This document shows positions 10,824 through 21,179 of a stretch of 64,000 bases of DNA, piece after piece. Every line of letters begins with the position of its first letter. Within the stretch, counting starts at the first letter, position 1. The stretch covers positions 36,191,420 through 36,255,419 of the forward strand of contig NC_089741.1 in assembly GCF_040412425.1 (NCBI RefSeq), read 5' to 3'. The notes beneath the pieces were generated by a model. That model was not told the DNA's origin and did no database searches. It saw only the letters and a program-made list of their open reading frames with translations. Both the position numbers and the translations under genes were made by a program. The DNA comes from Macrobrachium rosenbergii (lineage: Eukaryota > Arthropoda > Malacostraca > Decapoda > Palaemonidae).

Positions 10824-11150
10824 CCCCCGGAGGGCGGTAGTGCCGTGGTGCACTGTAGGCATAACTTTAGGTTCTTAGCAACGTGCCTTCCTTGGGCCCT
10901 AGCTGCTATAACCCCTTTCGTTCCTTTTTTACTGTAACTCCATTCATATTCTCTTTCTTCCATCTTACTTTCCTCGACCCTCTCCTAACAATTTGATGCA
11001 TATTGTAACTGCTTTGAGGTTTTTCCTCCTGTTAAACCTTTCAAACCTTTTACTGTCAGTTTCCGTTTCAGAGCTGAATGACCTCATAGGTCCCAGTGCT
11101 TGGCCTTCGACCTAAGTTTCATATTCAGTTCAGTTTAGTTCAGTTCAGTA
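10824..11150 (+). repeat. Element B copy 3
   Basis: Near full length, starting at CCCCCGGAGGGCGGTAGTGC. The GTGCACC hairpin arm is partly deleted. The body and terminal TGAATGACCTCATAGGTCCC block are intact, and the tail is a TTCAG repeat rather than TTCTA. Confidence 0.93.
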
Positions 11151-11344
11151 ATTTGCAGTGTATTGGTGAGCAAGGTGTCGAATTCTGCTCTGTTCATGAT
11201 GGACGTTGTAGTGAAATCTAATGTCAGGTGCATTAAAATATTTCTGGCTTAAATATGCGATGTTTACCAGTCACATCCTCCGTGGCAGTGTGGGTGGTAT
11301 GGGACCGGACAGGTGTTCATGGCACTAAAGGACTGAATCTTGGT
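11151..11344. other. Spacer
   Basis: No feature recognised. Confidence 0.45.
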
Positions 11345-11735
11345 TTAAGAGAAAGATTGGTCTTTTCAGTTTCAAATTTGGCTTAAAAAAGTCTTTCAGT
11401 GGAAAAACGTATCTTAAAAATTTATGCCTTCCCTTTGAGTTGGGGTTGTAGTGGGGCTGTCAAGGAATGAGGTAGAAAGATTTTTTCAAGTTAGTTCCAA
11501 ATTTGGCTTAAAGGCTTTCAGTGAAAAACGTATCTAAAAATTTATATCATACATTTTACTGGAGGCTACAGCTGTAGTGGAACAAAGAATGAGGTAGAGA
11601 AAGATTTTTTTTTTCATTTAGTTTCAAATTTGAATTTAATGCTTTCAGTGAAAAACGTATGTAGAATTCACATCTTCACCTTGCTTTACATTTTACTGAA
11701 GGCTTCAGCTGTAGTGGAATTGTCAAAAAAAAACT
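11345..11735 (+). repeat. Tandem repeat, about 130-140 bp unit, three copies
   Basis: Three diverged units share TTTCAGTGAAAAACGTATCT, AATGAGGTAGA and AGATTTTTT-type blocks, plus a GCTGTAGTGGAA block. It has no microsatellite core, unlike most tandem duplications here. Confidence 0.85.
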
Positions 11736-12000
11736 AAGTTACTGAAAACATGAAGCCAGAAATCTTGAATTCTTCATAATTAGACAGATCTCTCGGTTGC
11801 CACCATGGTTAAAAACAAGAGAAGGTGAAACTGTTTTGAGACTTTTGTGTATAAATGCACCTTGTGTATTTTTTTGGGGCCCTCCTGTGGCCCCTCATTT
11901 GACCCATCTAGCGGGCCTCATGTAAGTTTCGGCTGTAGTTTTAATTAATCTCGAATAACGGTTATCATTATAATGATACGTATTGTAAATTTGTATTTAT
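11736..12000. other. Spacer
   Basis: No gene recognised. Confidence 0.45.
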
Positions 12001-12130
12001 TATTATTATTATTCAGAAGATTATTATTATTATTCTTCTTATTCAGAAGATGAATCATCTTCTTCTTCTTCTTCTTCTTCTTCTTCTTCTTCTTCTTCAT
12101 TATTATTGTGTGTATTATTATTAACCAAAC
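12001..12130 (+). repeat. (ATT)n and (TTC)n microsatellites with CAGAAGATGA fragments
   Basis: Alternating (ATT)n and (TTC)n tracts separated by ATTCAGAAGATGAA. That is the motif that starts the body of Element C, so this looks like a rearranged Element C head. Confidence 0.75.
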
Positions 12131-12342
12131 AAAAACTTCTTCAGTTTTCTTCTGAAGATGGAAGAGAAACCCACAAGATTCCTTGTGTTATTATTATTAA
12201 TATTTACATTAATTAAACTCAGTACTTTAGGTCCTATATTTTTATGAGATATTAGGCTGGTTCAAGGCCCAGCAATTACTTAGTTTAAAAGTATTATGTA
12301 AATATTCAAGAAGTTATGAACTTTCCATTATTATTATTATTA

Positions 12343-12398
12343 TTCATTAACCTTATTCATATGGAGCCCACCAACAGGGACCATTGATTTGAAGTTAT
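12343..12398 (+). repeat. Element C fragment 1
   Basis: (ATT)n followed by CCTTATTCATATGGAGCCCA and GGGACCATTGATTTGAA, which matches the first 60 bp of the Element C body. It is interrupted by a new (ATT)n tract. Confidence 0.75.
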
Positions 12399-12478
12399 TA
12401 TTATTATTATTCTTCTTATTCTTATTCTTATTATTATTATTATTATTCAAAAGATGAACCTATTTATTCTTCTTATTA

Positions 12479-12542
<64 letters not shown>

Positions 12543-12545
12543 TTA
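12399..12545 (+). repeat. (ATT)n microsatellite
   Basis: Long (ATT)n with TTC and AAAAGATGAACC interruptions; these interruptions resemble the Element C start. Confidence 0.95.
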
Positions 12546-12615
12546 TTATTCAGAAGATGAACCCTATTCATATGGAACAAGCCCACCACAGGGTCTCTGA
12601 CTTGAAATTCATTCG
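12546..12615 (+). repeat. Element C fragment 2
   Basis: CAGAAGATGAACCCTATTCA then TATGGAACAAGCCC and ACTTGAAATTCA: a clear Element C 5' body directly after (ATT)n. It diverges after about 70 bp. Confidence 0.85.
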
Positions 12616-12734
12616 ACATCTGTGACCTTGGATGGAAAGATCGAACGCGGAGTGATACGGGTGATTCAGGGTGAAGGTCAGGGAAGCATAAGCAATAATC
12701 CCTCATGAAGAATAAATGAGGGATGAGTGTACAT

Positions 12735-13398
12735 AAAATATCACACTGAGATTCGTCAGGTACTCTGGATGTGGATCTGTCGAAGAACACAGGATATCGC
12801 CTCTGCATCTATTGTTATACACGAGATATCACTTGGTTTAGGGACACAAAATATCACTTTAAGATCTATATACACAAGATATCACCTTAAAATCTTTCAA
12901 ATACACACGAGATGTCACCTGAAAATCTCTCAGAATACACACAAGATATCACTTGAAAATCTCTCAAAAATATACACAAGATATCACTTGAAAATCTCTA
13001 AAAATACACACGAGATATAACTTGAAAATCTCTCAAAATACACACGAGATATCACCTGAAAAGCTCTCAAAATATACACGAGATATCGCCTGAAAATCTC
13101 AAAATATACACAAGATATTACCTGAAAATCTCAAAATACACACGAGATATCGCCTGAAAATCTCACAAAATATACACAAGATATAATTGAAAATCTCTCA
13201 AAATATACACAAGATATCACTTGAAAATCTTTCAAAATATATACAAGATATCACCTGCAAATCTCTCAAAATATACATAAGGTATCACCTGAAAATTTCT
13301 CAAAATACGCACAAGATATCACCCGAAAATCTCTCAAAATACACAGGGGATATCACCTGAAAATCTCTCAAAATGCAAGAGATATCACCGTAAAGATC
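12735..13398 (+). repeat. Minisatellite, about 34-bp unit, about 19 copies
   Basis: Units read ACACACGAGATATCACCTGA then AAATCTCTCAAAAT, with TATACACAAG variants. The left few units are more diverged. The array ends in A-rich sequence and an (AT)n tract. Open frames through it are interrupted and give no convincing protein. Confidence 0.95.
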
Positions 13399-13430
13399 TC
13401 AAAAAAAAAAAAAAAAATTATAAAAAAAAA

Positions 13431-13508
<78 letters not shown>

Positions 13509-13522
13509 GTATATATATATAT
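13399..13522. repeat. Poly-A plus (AT)n microsatellite
   Basis: Interrupted poly-A (about 13400-13432) runs into about 80 bp of (TA)n. Confidence 0.97.
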
Positions 13523-13811
13523 CTCTCACTCTGACATCTGTCTAAGTACACAAGCTGCTTCTGATGTGTGTCATGCACTGGGAATCATAGGTGTTGTGAC
13601 TTGAAGATTTGTGAAAGTATATAAATCTGACAGCCTCAGTATTGTGTTCACATGATGAAATGCCTTTGTGTAACTCCCAGAATCGGAAGTAGACAGGAAT
13701 TAAGATTGATCACTTCCTTGTCGATATGAAACCATTGAGGGATTTTTGAAGATCTGCCTCAGATTGTTTAGGTACGGAATGTTGTAGAGTCAGATTTCAG
13801 CACTGAGCCAA
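13523..13811. other. Spacer
   Basis: No gene or repeat family recognised. Confidence 0.45.
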
Positions 13812-13954
13812 GGTGTCATCTGGTACAGTGGTTAGTGTCGTGGAATGCCACTCAGATGTCGCGGGTTCGCGTCTCCCCAGGGCGATGAAAAATCACTGAG
13901 TCTGTATCATGATCAGTGACTGCCGCAGTGTGGGGTCTGCTGTGGAGGAATGAA
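13812..13954 (+). repeat. tRNA-derived SINE-like element
   Basis: An RNA polymerase III type head is visible. The A-box-like TGGTACAGTGGTTAG is at 13821-13835 and the B-box-like GGTTCGCGTC begins at 13863, 42 bases downstream, a normal tRNA spacing. A non-tRNA body with a TCACTGAG...ATCAGTGA inverted repeat follows to about 13950. There is no good acceptor or anticodon stem, so it is called a SINE head and not a tRNA gene. It abuts a minus-strand Element C fragment. Confidence 0.72.
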
Positions 13955-14034
13955 ACCAAAATTCTTTGGAAGCTTGGATTTCAAGTCAGTGGCCCCCTTG
14001 GTGTGCTCGTTCCATGTGAAATAATAATAATAAT
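13955..14034 (-). repeat. Element C fragment 3 (minus strand)
   Basis: Reading the minus strand: (ATT)n, then CACATGGAACGAGCACACCA, CCACTGACTTGAAATCCAAG and CTTCCAAAGAATTTTGG. This is the Element C 5' body, cut off where the SINE-like element begins. Confidence 0.85.
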
Positions 14035-14402
14035 GATATGTGGAATATACATGGGTTATTTTTCGTCAGTTCAAAAGACACTTAAGATATAATAGGTGCA
14101 TTTAAAGTGAGAAGATTAATAGAATTCTGGGTATGTTCATATGTAGTTTGATATAGATGTTGTGCGTGATTGTAGACGGTCATTTGACACTTCCTGATTC
14201 ATTTCAACTGGTTCCATTCATCTGTTTGTTTGGGATTACCTCTGTGAGGCCATCCAGTGCTTAATGATGATAAGAATACCGAGCTCTCACTTTCTCTCTC
14301 CAACCTCGAGATAAGACCAAAGAAGTAGACTAACATCCGTTGTTGTTGAATAAAACAATCATATCCTCAGATCAATATTTGGGTAAATTATAATGAACGA
14401 AA
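14035..14402. other. Spacer
   Basis: AT-rich sequence. No gene recognised. Confidence 0.45.
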
Positions 14403-14428
14403 CACACACACACATCTGCCTTCCTCCC

Positions 14429-14477
<49 letters not shown>

Positions 14478-14547
14478 AAAAGGAAGAGAAATTATACTTA
14501 GAGTTCTCTCTCTAAAGGACGAAAATTGTGCTTAGAGCTTCCTTGTC

Positions 14548-14580
<33 letters not shown>

Positions 14581-14705
14581 AAGGAAGAGAAACTGTACTC
14601 AGAGCTCTCTTCTCTAAAGGAAGAGAAACTGTACTCTCTCTCTCCCTAAAGGAAGAGAAACTGTACCAGAGCTTTTGCCTCTCTCTCTCTCTCTCTCTCC
14701 TCACT
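14403..14705 (+). repeat. (CT)n tandem repeat with AAGGAAGAGAAA spacers
   Basis: Short (CA)n, then (CT)n and (GT)n, then several (CT)n tracts separated by AAAGGAAGAGAAACTGTACT / CAGAGCT spacers. The spacer is a relative of the one in the 10.0-10.6 kb array. Confidence 0.92.
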
Positions 14706-14988
14706 GTCAGAATCAAATCGCTCACACAGCGTGCTGTGTTAAGGGAAGGAAAATGGAATAACTGTGAATAAGCCACTTGTGACTCTCATGAACTCCTAAT
14801 GAGTGGGAAAGAACGGTCTTATTGTGGTCGCACGAGTGAAACCCCTCACTGTGGGGTTCGATGAGAACCCCACTGTGGGGTTCACAAAGAGGGCCCACTG
14901 TGGGGACTCCTGGCTCCAAAGCACAATAAGGGGGCTTTTGGGGAAAAGGTCTGTTAGGGTTTTTTTTAATTTTCTGCCTTTTCGTATA
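14706..14988. other. Spacer with triplicated CACTGTGGGG motif
   Basis: CACTGTGGGG occurs three times at about 14848-14905. One copy lies in the 17-bp perfect palindrome AACCCCACTGTGGGGTT (14866-14882). No gene recognised. Confidence 0.6.
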
Positions 14989-15436
14989 TTCATTATTTTT
15001 CTATTTTCTTTGATTTTATAGTTTCATTATTTTTAAGTCTTCCGTATATTTTCATTATTTTTAAGTTTTCGTATATTTGCGTTTTTTTATATTTTTCATT
15101 GTCATGTTTTCAATATTTTTATGTCCATTATTTTATTTTTATTATTTTCATATTTTTCATTTTCATTATTATATTTTCAGTATTTTCATATTTTCATTAT
15201 TATATTTTCATTATTATATTTTGTATTTTCAAATGTTCAGTAATTTTATATTTTCATTATCATGTTTTTCATTATTTTTCATATTTTCAGTATTTTGCAA
15301 GTTCGTTATTTTCATATTTTCATTTTCATATTTCCATTATTTTTATATTTCCATTATTTTTATATTTTCATTTTTTCTTTCTTCCATTATTTTTATATTT
15401 TCATTTTCTTATTTCCATTATTTTTATATTTCCATT
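14989..15436 (+). repeat. AT-rich degenerate minisatellite (TTTTCATTATTTT)
   Basis: About 450 bp made of TATTTTCATTATTTTTA-type units with irregular lengths of 12-25 bp. The Phe-rich open frames (up to 145 codons) come from this composition alone. Confidence 0.9.
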
Positions 15437-15778
15437 ATTAAGGGAAGGCTTCAGGAAAAACAAGACATTCATAATTTAACTGCTGGAAACATTTTTTCTT
15501 TTTCGTTAATATGATGAATAAGCCGTCATTATTCTCAAACTTAATTGTTTGACCTCCATTCAAAATGATATAAATGATTGATTAATTTATTAGTAAAATT
15601 GTGCGGCATCAGTCATTTGCTAAGGGGCCTCGGCCCGTCAATAACCTAGTTGTTGTGACGCCAGTTTCAGTGGCCATAAATCAATGAATCAATTGCTAAG
15701 GTGCTTACATGGGATTAGTGGCGTTTATGGTACACGACGTCAACGCTGTTGATGCATTGCTATCCGTTGAATGTTGAG
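15437..15778. other. Spacer
   Basis: No gene recognised. Confidence 0.45.
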
Positions 15779-16182
15779 TTTTAGTTTTATGTAAAAGAAA
15801 ACTATTGTGCCAGCTTTGTCTGTCCGTCCGCACTTTTTCTGTCCACCCTCAGATCTTAAAAACTACTGAGGCTAGAGGGCTGCAAATTGGTATGTTGATC
15901 ATCCAGCCTCCAATCATCACACATGCCAAATTGCAGCCCTGTAGCCTCAGTAGTTTTTATTTTATTTACGGTTAAAAGTTAGCCATAATCGTGCATGTGG
16001 CAACGATATAGAGAGGCCACCACCGGCCCGTGGTTAAAGTTTCATGGGCCGCGGCTCATACAGCATTATACCAAGACCACCGAAAGATAGACCAATTTCG
16101 GTGGCCTTGATTATACGCTGTAGCGGCTGTAGAGAAAACTCGATCGCGCCGAAGGAACTTCGGCGAGTTTTTACTTGTTTTG
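15779..16182 (+). repeat. Element A copy 4 (subfamily A2, full length)
   Basis: The 5' hairpin AGTTTTATGTAAAAGAAAACT is slightly degraded. The central palindrome is nearly complete (CTACTGAGGCTAGAGGGCTG against its right arm GCAGCCCTGTAGCCTCAGTAG). The CCACCGAAA module and the terminal GCGCCGAAGGAACTTCGGCG hairpin are present, followed by TTTTTACTTGTTTT. Confidence 0.95.
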
Positions 16183-16285
16183 AAGTAATGATTCATTTGT
16201 AGATGTCAACTGTACTGAAAGTTTCCTTTCCATTCATGCAGGATGTCCCAAACGGCAGAGAACAGAATAAAACTTGCTAAAATCT

Positions 16286-16575
16286 CACTGGTGCACTGTA
16301 GGCATTACTTAAAGGTTCTTTGCAACGTGACTTCGGACCTAGCTGCAGCCCTTTCGTTCCTTTTACTGTACCTCCCTTTCATATTATCTGTCTTCCATCT
16401 TACTTTCCACCCTCTCCTAACAGTTGATTCATAGCAACTGCTTTGAGGTTTTCCTCCTGCTACCACCTTTCAAACCTTTTACTGTCAGTTTCCGTTTCAG
16501 CTCTGAATGACCCACAGATCCAAGCGCTTGGTATTTCCATTAAATTCTATCTTCAGTTCAGTTCAGTTCAATTCA
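16286..16575 (+). repeat. Element B copy 4 (5' truncated)
   Basis: Begins within the GTGCACTGTAGGCATTACTT block, so the left hairpin arm is missing. The rest is complete, with a changed ACCCACAGATCC terminal hairpin that would pair less well, and a TTCAG tail. Confidence 0.92.
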
Positions 16576-17359
16576 TTCATTTCCTCTGTTAAAAGCGTTT
16601 TAATCTGTAAATGATTATGTCTCATTATATGCCTATGCGAATTAGCGTCCACTTTGTTGGTAAAAGAGTTCGTTTGGAATGTGATTAGCATAGAACTTTT
16701 ATTTGTCACGTTTGCATTTTTCGCCAAGGTTCTGTTCGGAATATGATTGGTCAAGAATTCTGCTTCGTGGCTACGCCCTGTTTGAATTTCCTGTGCAATA
16801 TTTCTTGGGAAATCATATTTTAAACGTGAAGTTGCCAGCGTCCTGCCACCTTTACCAGATTACACAGCAGCGCTAAAATAGTTTTCTGAATTGATCAAGT
16901 CACACAATGAGAAATCTGCTTCAGTGCAAGTCTGTGTGACAGACTGTTACCAAGGAGATTCCTTGAACCTCCGAATATGGTATTCATTTCTGGCAGAATA
17001 TTGATATTCTGTGATATTGCCTGATCCATTTGGATTATTTAGCTACTCTGTGGTTTTGAATTTTTTACATATTTGTGGTTTTTTTTTTTCGATCCTATTC
17101 ATGTTTCTCTTAGCATACTTGCTTTGTGGCTAATCAGTAATGTGGCTTTTGTGTGAATCGAATAATTTGTTAGAATCTGAAACACTTTGCTATTGCAAGT
17201 TTTTTTTTTTTTGCGAGTGTTTTTGTAGTTTATCTGAAATTGGGGGAAATTGGTGTCACATTCTACCACCTTCGTGTTGTTATTTGTATCGCGTTTTACA
17301 ATTTTTAGATCCTCATTTCATTTCATGTATTCTTGCATTGTAAATCTGAAAAATGTCTC
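16576..17359. other. Sequence without recognised gene
   Basis: AT-rich, few repeats, two T-homopolymer runs (about 17080 and 17200). A duplicated motif pair (GTTCGTTTGGAATGTGATTAG, about 16670, and GTTCTGTTCGGAATATGATTGG, about 16733) marks a weak local duplication. Confidence 0.45.
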
Positions 17360-17428
17360 GATAGATAGATAGGATAGGTAGGTAGGGTAGGTAGGTAGGT
17401 AGGTAGGTAGGTAGGTAGGTAGATAGAT
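17360..17428 (+). repeat. (GATA)n(GGTA)n tetranucleotide tract
   Basis: GATA units grade into GGTA units and back to GATA, a compound tetranucleotide microsatellite. Confidence 0.97.
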
Positions 17429-17467
17429 GATAGATAACTCAGCATATCGTGCGTTGCAAACACGTGA

Positions 17468-17501
<34 letters not shown>

Positions 17502-17648
17502 ATTTTACATACATTTATAAACGTACATTCCTTTCGCCTAAATATCCTTCTGTTATCTGTCCTGGTCTATAAGTCACAAACTTAACATAGAACGTGCCAT
17601 ACATATACATACATACATATATGTGTATATATATACATAATATACATG

Positions 17649-17706
<58 letters not shown>
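17468..17706. repeat. (ATT)n and (AT)n microsatellites
   Basis: (ATT)n at about 17470-17500, then after 100 bp a CATA/TATA-rich run and long (AT)n at about 17647-17706. Confidence 0.95.
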
Positions 17707-17710
<4 letters not shown>

Positions 17711-17979
17711 CTTACTAGTTTATGTGAAGCCCTTTAAATTCCAGTCACCTATCACCTTTACGCTAATGAAAAAGGAGCCATTATTCTCTCCGCATTGCTG
17801 TGGAACATCTCTCGTATCTTTCACTGCTGGTTAGCCACTAAGCTTACTTTTTTTTCCACATACCGCAGCTTTCACTCAAGTCAATCATCTTTCCCTCTTC
17901 CTTCTTTGGTTACCCTCTCTGCATCTCTGGCAAGCATTCAAACATTCTCGCATCTATAGTTTGCTCCTGTCGCATTCAA
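17707..17979. other. Spacer
   Basis: No gene recognised. Confidence 0.45.
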
Positions 17980-18258
17980 TAACTCATCTAGATTTTCAGT
18001 AACTCTTGTAGATTTTCAGTAACTTCTAGATTTTCAGTAACTCTCTAGATTTTCCATAACTCTTCTGGATTTTCAATAACTTCTAGGTTTTCAATAACTC
18101 ATAGATTTTCAATAAATTTTCTAGATTTTCAATAACTCTTCCAGATTTTCAATAACTCTTCTAGATTTTCAATAACTTCTCTCTAGATTTGCAAAAACAT
18201 ATATTTTCAATAACTTGTAGATTTTCAGTAACTCACCTAGATTTTCAATAACTGAATT
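17980..18258 (+). repeat. Minisatellite, about 19-bp TCTAGATTTTCAATAACTC unit
   Basis: About thirteen imperfect units of TAGATTTTCAATAACTCTTC, alternating CAATAACT and CAGTAACT forms. Confidence 0.95.
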
Positions 18259-18264
18259 TTTTCT

Positions 18265-18298
<34 letters not shown>

Positions 18299-18303
18299 GT
18301 TTG

Positions 18304-18400
<97 letters not shown>
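18259..18400. repeat. (CT)n then (AT)n compound microsatellite
   Basis: (CT)n with one CC interruption is followed by GTTTGTATG and then about 95 bp of (AT)n. Same CT-then-AT order as at 35.9, 40.0 and 61.6 kb. Confidence 0.97.
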
Positions 18401-18402
<2 letters not shown>

Positions 18403-18692
18403 TGTGATGTTTGCAGCAGTAATTGTCGAAATATTTTCGGCATATTTTGACAATTTCTCTGCCAAAAAGATTCCATTTCCCCTCAATATTGAAGAACCTC
18501 TTACAGAATAGAATTACTTGTGTAGCCACTTTAGAGCAAAAGGCACCAGATTTGACAACGCTCAGACAAATTTTTTTTTTTTTTTTTTTTTTATGAATAG
18601 TTTTGTCACACTTTATTCAATATGTTTCAGTTTTGTCGTATTGCCACAGCGTACAGAGTAGGTTCGGAAAAATTCACGTATCATTGTGGTTT

Positions 18693-18728
<36 letters not shown>

Positions 18729-18984
18729 GCACCATCTGGCAGGAATGAATCATGGTAATGATGATTTTAGGTGTAAGACGAGAGACGATTGAATTTTTGT
18801 GGTGGAGTTTTTTTTCCCTGAAAAATAAACATTCGGATAACGCGAAGAGATCGGGCGATCTGAGAGAGACATCAGAAACTGCATTTACCAATGAAATATG
18901 TGAGTTGATAGTTATTCTATTGATATTTTTTTATTTTTTTACTTTGGAATATGTTAGAGCAAAGGGGACTGCCGTATATGTTCA

Positions 18985-18985
<1 letters not shown>
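18401..18985. other. Spacer with long poly-T and poly-A tracts
   Basis: Poly-T (about 18571-18592) and poly-A (about 18699-18727) tracts of opposite type flank 105 bp. A small hairpin ATTGTC/GACAAT lies at about 18422-18453. No gene recognised. Confidence 0.6.
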
Positions 18986-19050
<65 letters not shown>

Positions 19051-19156
19051 GTACATCGGAAATCAGCATTATAGATTTCTCTCTTATTCTCCATTTCCTT
19101 TCTCTCTCCTCGACTGTTGTCGTGTCAGTTGGATTGGTTTCAGGGTAATTTCTATT

Positions 19157-19189
<33 letters not shown>

Positions 19190-19215
19190 CCTCTCTCTCC
19201 TCTTCTCTCTTTTCC
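18986..19215. repeat. (AT)n and (CT)n microsatellites
   Basis: (AT)n at about 18987-19049 and interrupted (CT)n at about 19157-19212, separated by about 105 bp. Confidence 0.96.
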
Positions 19216-19289
19216 TCTGCCTTCGTGACCACGGCGCCATTATATGCTTAAGAGTGGCCAGCTGTTGTATTCACACTTGTCAAGTGTTT

Positions 19290-19298
19290 GCAGGAGAG

Positions 19299-19358
<60 letters not shown>

Positions 19359-19479
19359 CCCGGCCGTTACCGAAATGTTACGGCCGTTATGGGGAAAAAA
19401 GTTAACATAACTCTAAGGGGGGCGCCAACCCCTGTTTTGCACCCCACATTAGCGCACACGCACACGCGCGCATATGTGC

Positions 19480-19555
<76 letters not shown>

Positions 19556-19585
19556 GTATATATATTTTTATTATTATATATATAT
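19290..19585. repeat. (GA)n and (AT)n microsatellites
   Basis: (GA)n at about 19293-19354, then about 130 bp of mixed sequence, then a (CA/CG) run leading into (AT)n at about 19480-19555. Confidence 0.96.
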
Positions 19586-19884
19586 TTTTTTTTCACTGAA
19601 GAAATGAAAAAGAGATTAACAGACTTGTTTTTCCAAATAACGAAACGCCTCCTTTTAAAAAGAGGTGGCAGGCTTAAGGCTTCTGGAAACACAGAGGGGA
19701 AGAAGTGAATTCCAGGCTTCGGAAAGCGGCACGATCAGGCAGGTCGGTTATGGAATTCTTTTTCCAGATGTTCTACCTTTGCTTCTGGATGGCTCCATCG
19801 AATTTTGCAGCGCATGATGTGCGAGCAAGTTATGCATTAACACTGTCTTCCCTGCACCCTTCATAGAGAGCCTTCTCTGACACC

Positions 19885-19923
<39 letters not shown>

Positions 19924-20009
19924 GGCTTATGGGTGCTTTCTATCCAATCGTTTGCATTGATACTGATTACACTCGGAGAGTCAGATTAGCCTAAAAATAC
20001 TAAAATATC
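19586..20009. other. Spacer with (GA)n tract
   Basis: No gene recognised. (GA)n occupies about 19888-19920. A palindromic CCTCCTTTTAAAAAGAGG-like motif lies near 19650. Confidence 0.5.
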
Positions 20010-20330
20010 TGAGAGAAGTTATGTAACAGGAATACAGAAAGAAGAGATGACAGATATTAGAAAAGAAAAAGCAAATTATCAGGATAATTAATGAATATAT
20101 AAAAATGTAAATAATTGAAATATGAGGAGAGTTGTTTGTACGTATAGCAATGTATTGCATCATCGCTTGAACTTGAAGTTCCAGTTGCAACAACCAATTG
20201 CACAGCATCCTCAGGAGACTTCTAAATAGTGCAAGAGGATTGTGAAAAGTAGAAAATGTAGAAGGAACACGGGACTAAAGAACTGAATGACAATGACACT
20301 TGTCAGAGAAACAAGTGATTTTGTCTGTTG
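20010..20330 (+). repeat. Element C copy 4, 3' part
   Basis: Contains the distal Element C blocks: ATACAGAAAGAAGAGATGAC, ATTAGAAAAGAAAAA, the A/T-rich linker, GGAGAGTTGTTTG, AATGTATTGCATCATCGCTT, GAACTTGAAGTTCCA and TGCACAGCATCCTCAGGAG. This shows that the family extends well beyond its A-rich stretch. A matching copy in the opposite orientation follows at 20.69-20.99 kb. Confidence 0.85.
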
Positions 20331-20689
20331 GGTAAAATGTCTGGTCATCGCCCTTCTTCAGTCTTCTGCAGTGGCAGTTCTGTATACATCTGGAATACTC
20401 CTTCGGCAGGAAGGAGGAGGAGGTTTATCCCTTTCTTCCAGAGCTCTAAACCAGGGCTACTCTGCTTTGCATAATGACTCATTACCATGAGCAAGAGGCC
20501 GGGAAGCGGACTCAGAGGACTCAGAGGATGAGAAAAGACCCCATTTATATACACAGCTTGTGGCTCTGAGCAACAAGTCACCTGTATTTGTGCCCATTAC
20601 TTGTTGCAGTACCTTCCTTCGGGGCAAAAGTCTCTTCATTTGCAAGTTTCGGCGTAGAAATGTTGGAAGGGCAGACATCTGCAGTAGAT
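20331..20689. other. Spacer between inverted Element C copies
   Basis: A (GGA)-containing stretch (about 20411) and a duplicated ACTCAGAGG (about 20508-20528). No gene recognised. Confidence 0.5.
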
Positions 20690-20986
20690 GGGACTAACAA
20701 TTGCCAGTTCTCATCTAAAAGTTGTTGCAGTTGGAACTTGAAGTTCAGGCGAAGATGCAGTGCCTTACTACCGTAGTACTATTCTCCTTTGCATTTTAAT
20801 GCATTTTGATCCATGTTAATTTATTAATTTATTTTTTCTTTTTTAATCTCCTGTCTGTATTTTTACTTCCACTCACTTCTTCCTAATGAACACCATCATA
20901 TTCTCTGAAGCCTGAATTTCAAGTCAGTGGGCCTTGGTGGTTTGTTCCATATGAATAGGTTTCATCTTCTGAATAATAATAATAAG
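20690..20986 (-). repeat. Element C copy 5 (minus strand, near full length)
   Basis: Read on the minus strand: (ATT)n, CAGAAGATGAAACCTATTCA, CCACTGACTTGAAATTCAGG, the TTAGGAAGAAGTG block, A-rich linker, GCATTAAAATGCAAAGGAGA, GTAGTAAGGCACTGCATCTT and GAACTTCAAGTTCCAACTGC. Head-to-head with the plus copy at 20.01-20.33 kb in the distal blocks, so the two could form a stem with a loop of about 400 bp. Confidence 0.9.
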
Positions 20987-21179
20987 TTTTGGCTGGGAAG
21001 CTCTAAACTATATTCAGACTTGACTATGGCCTTGGAACTTAGGCTGTTCAATATCTGTCCGTACCCTGTATCTCCCACGTGAGAAATCATTAAGCCTGAA
21101 TGTTACTCCAGCTCAGATTTCGAATTAGTGTCACAGAGTGCGATTGGTTTTGTTGTGTTAATTTACCCTCTGGTCCCAT
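20987..21179. other. Spacer
   Basis: No gene recognised. Confidence 0.45.
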
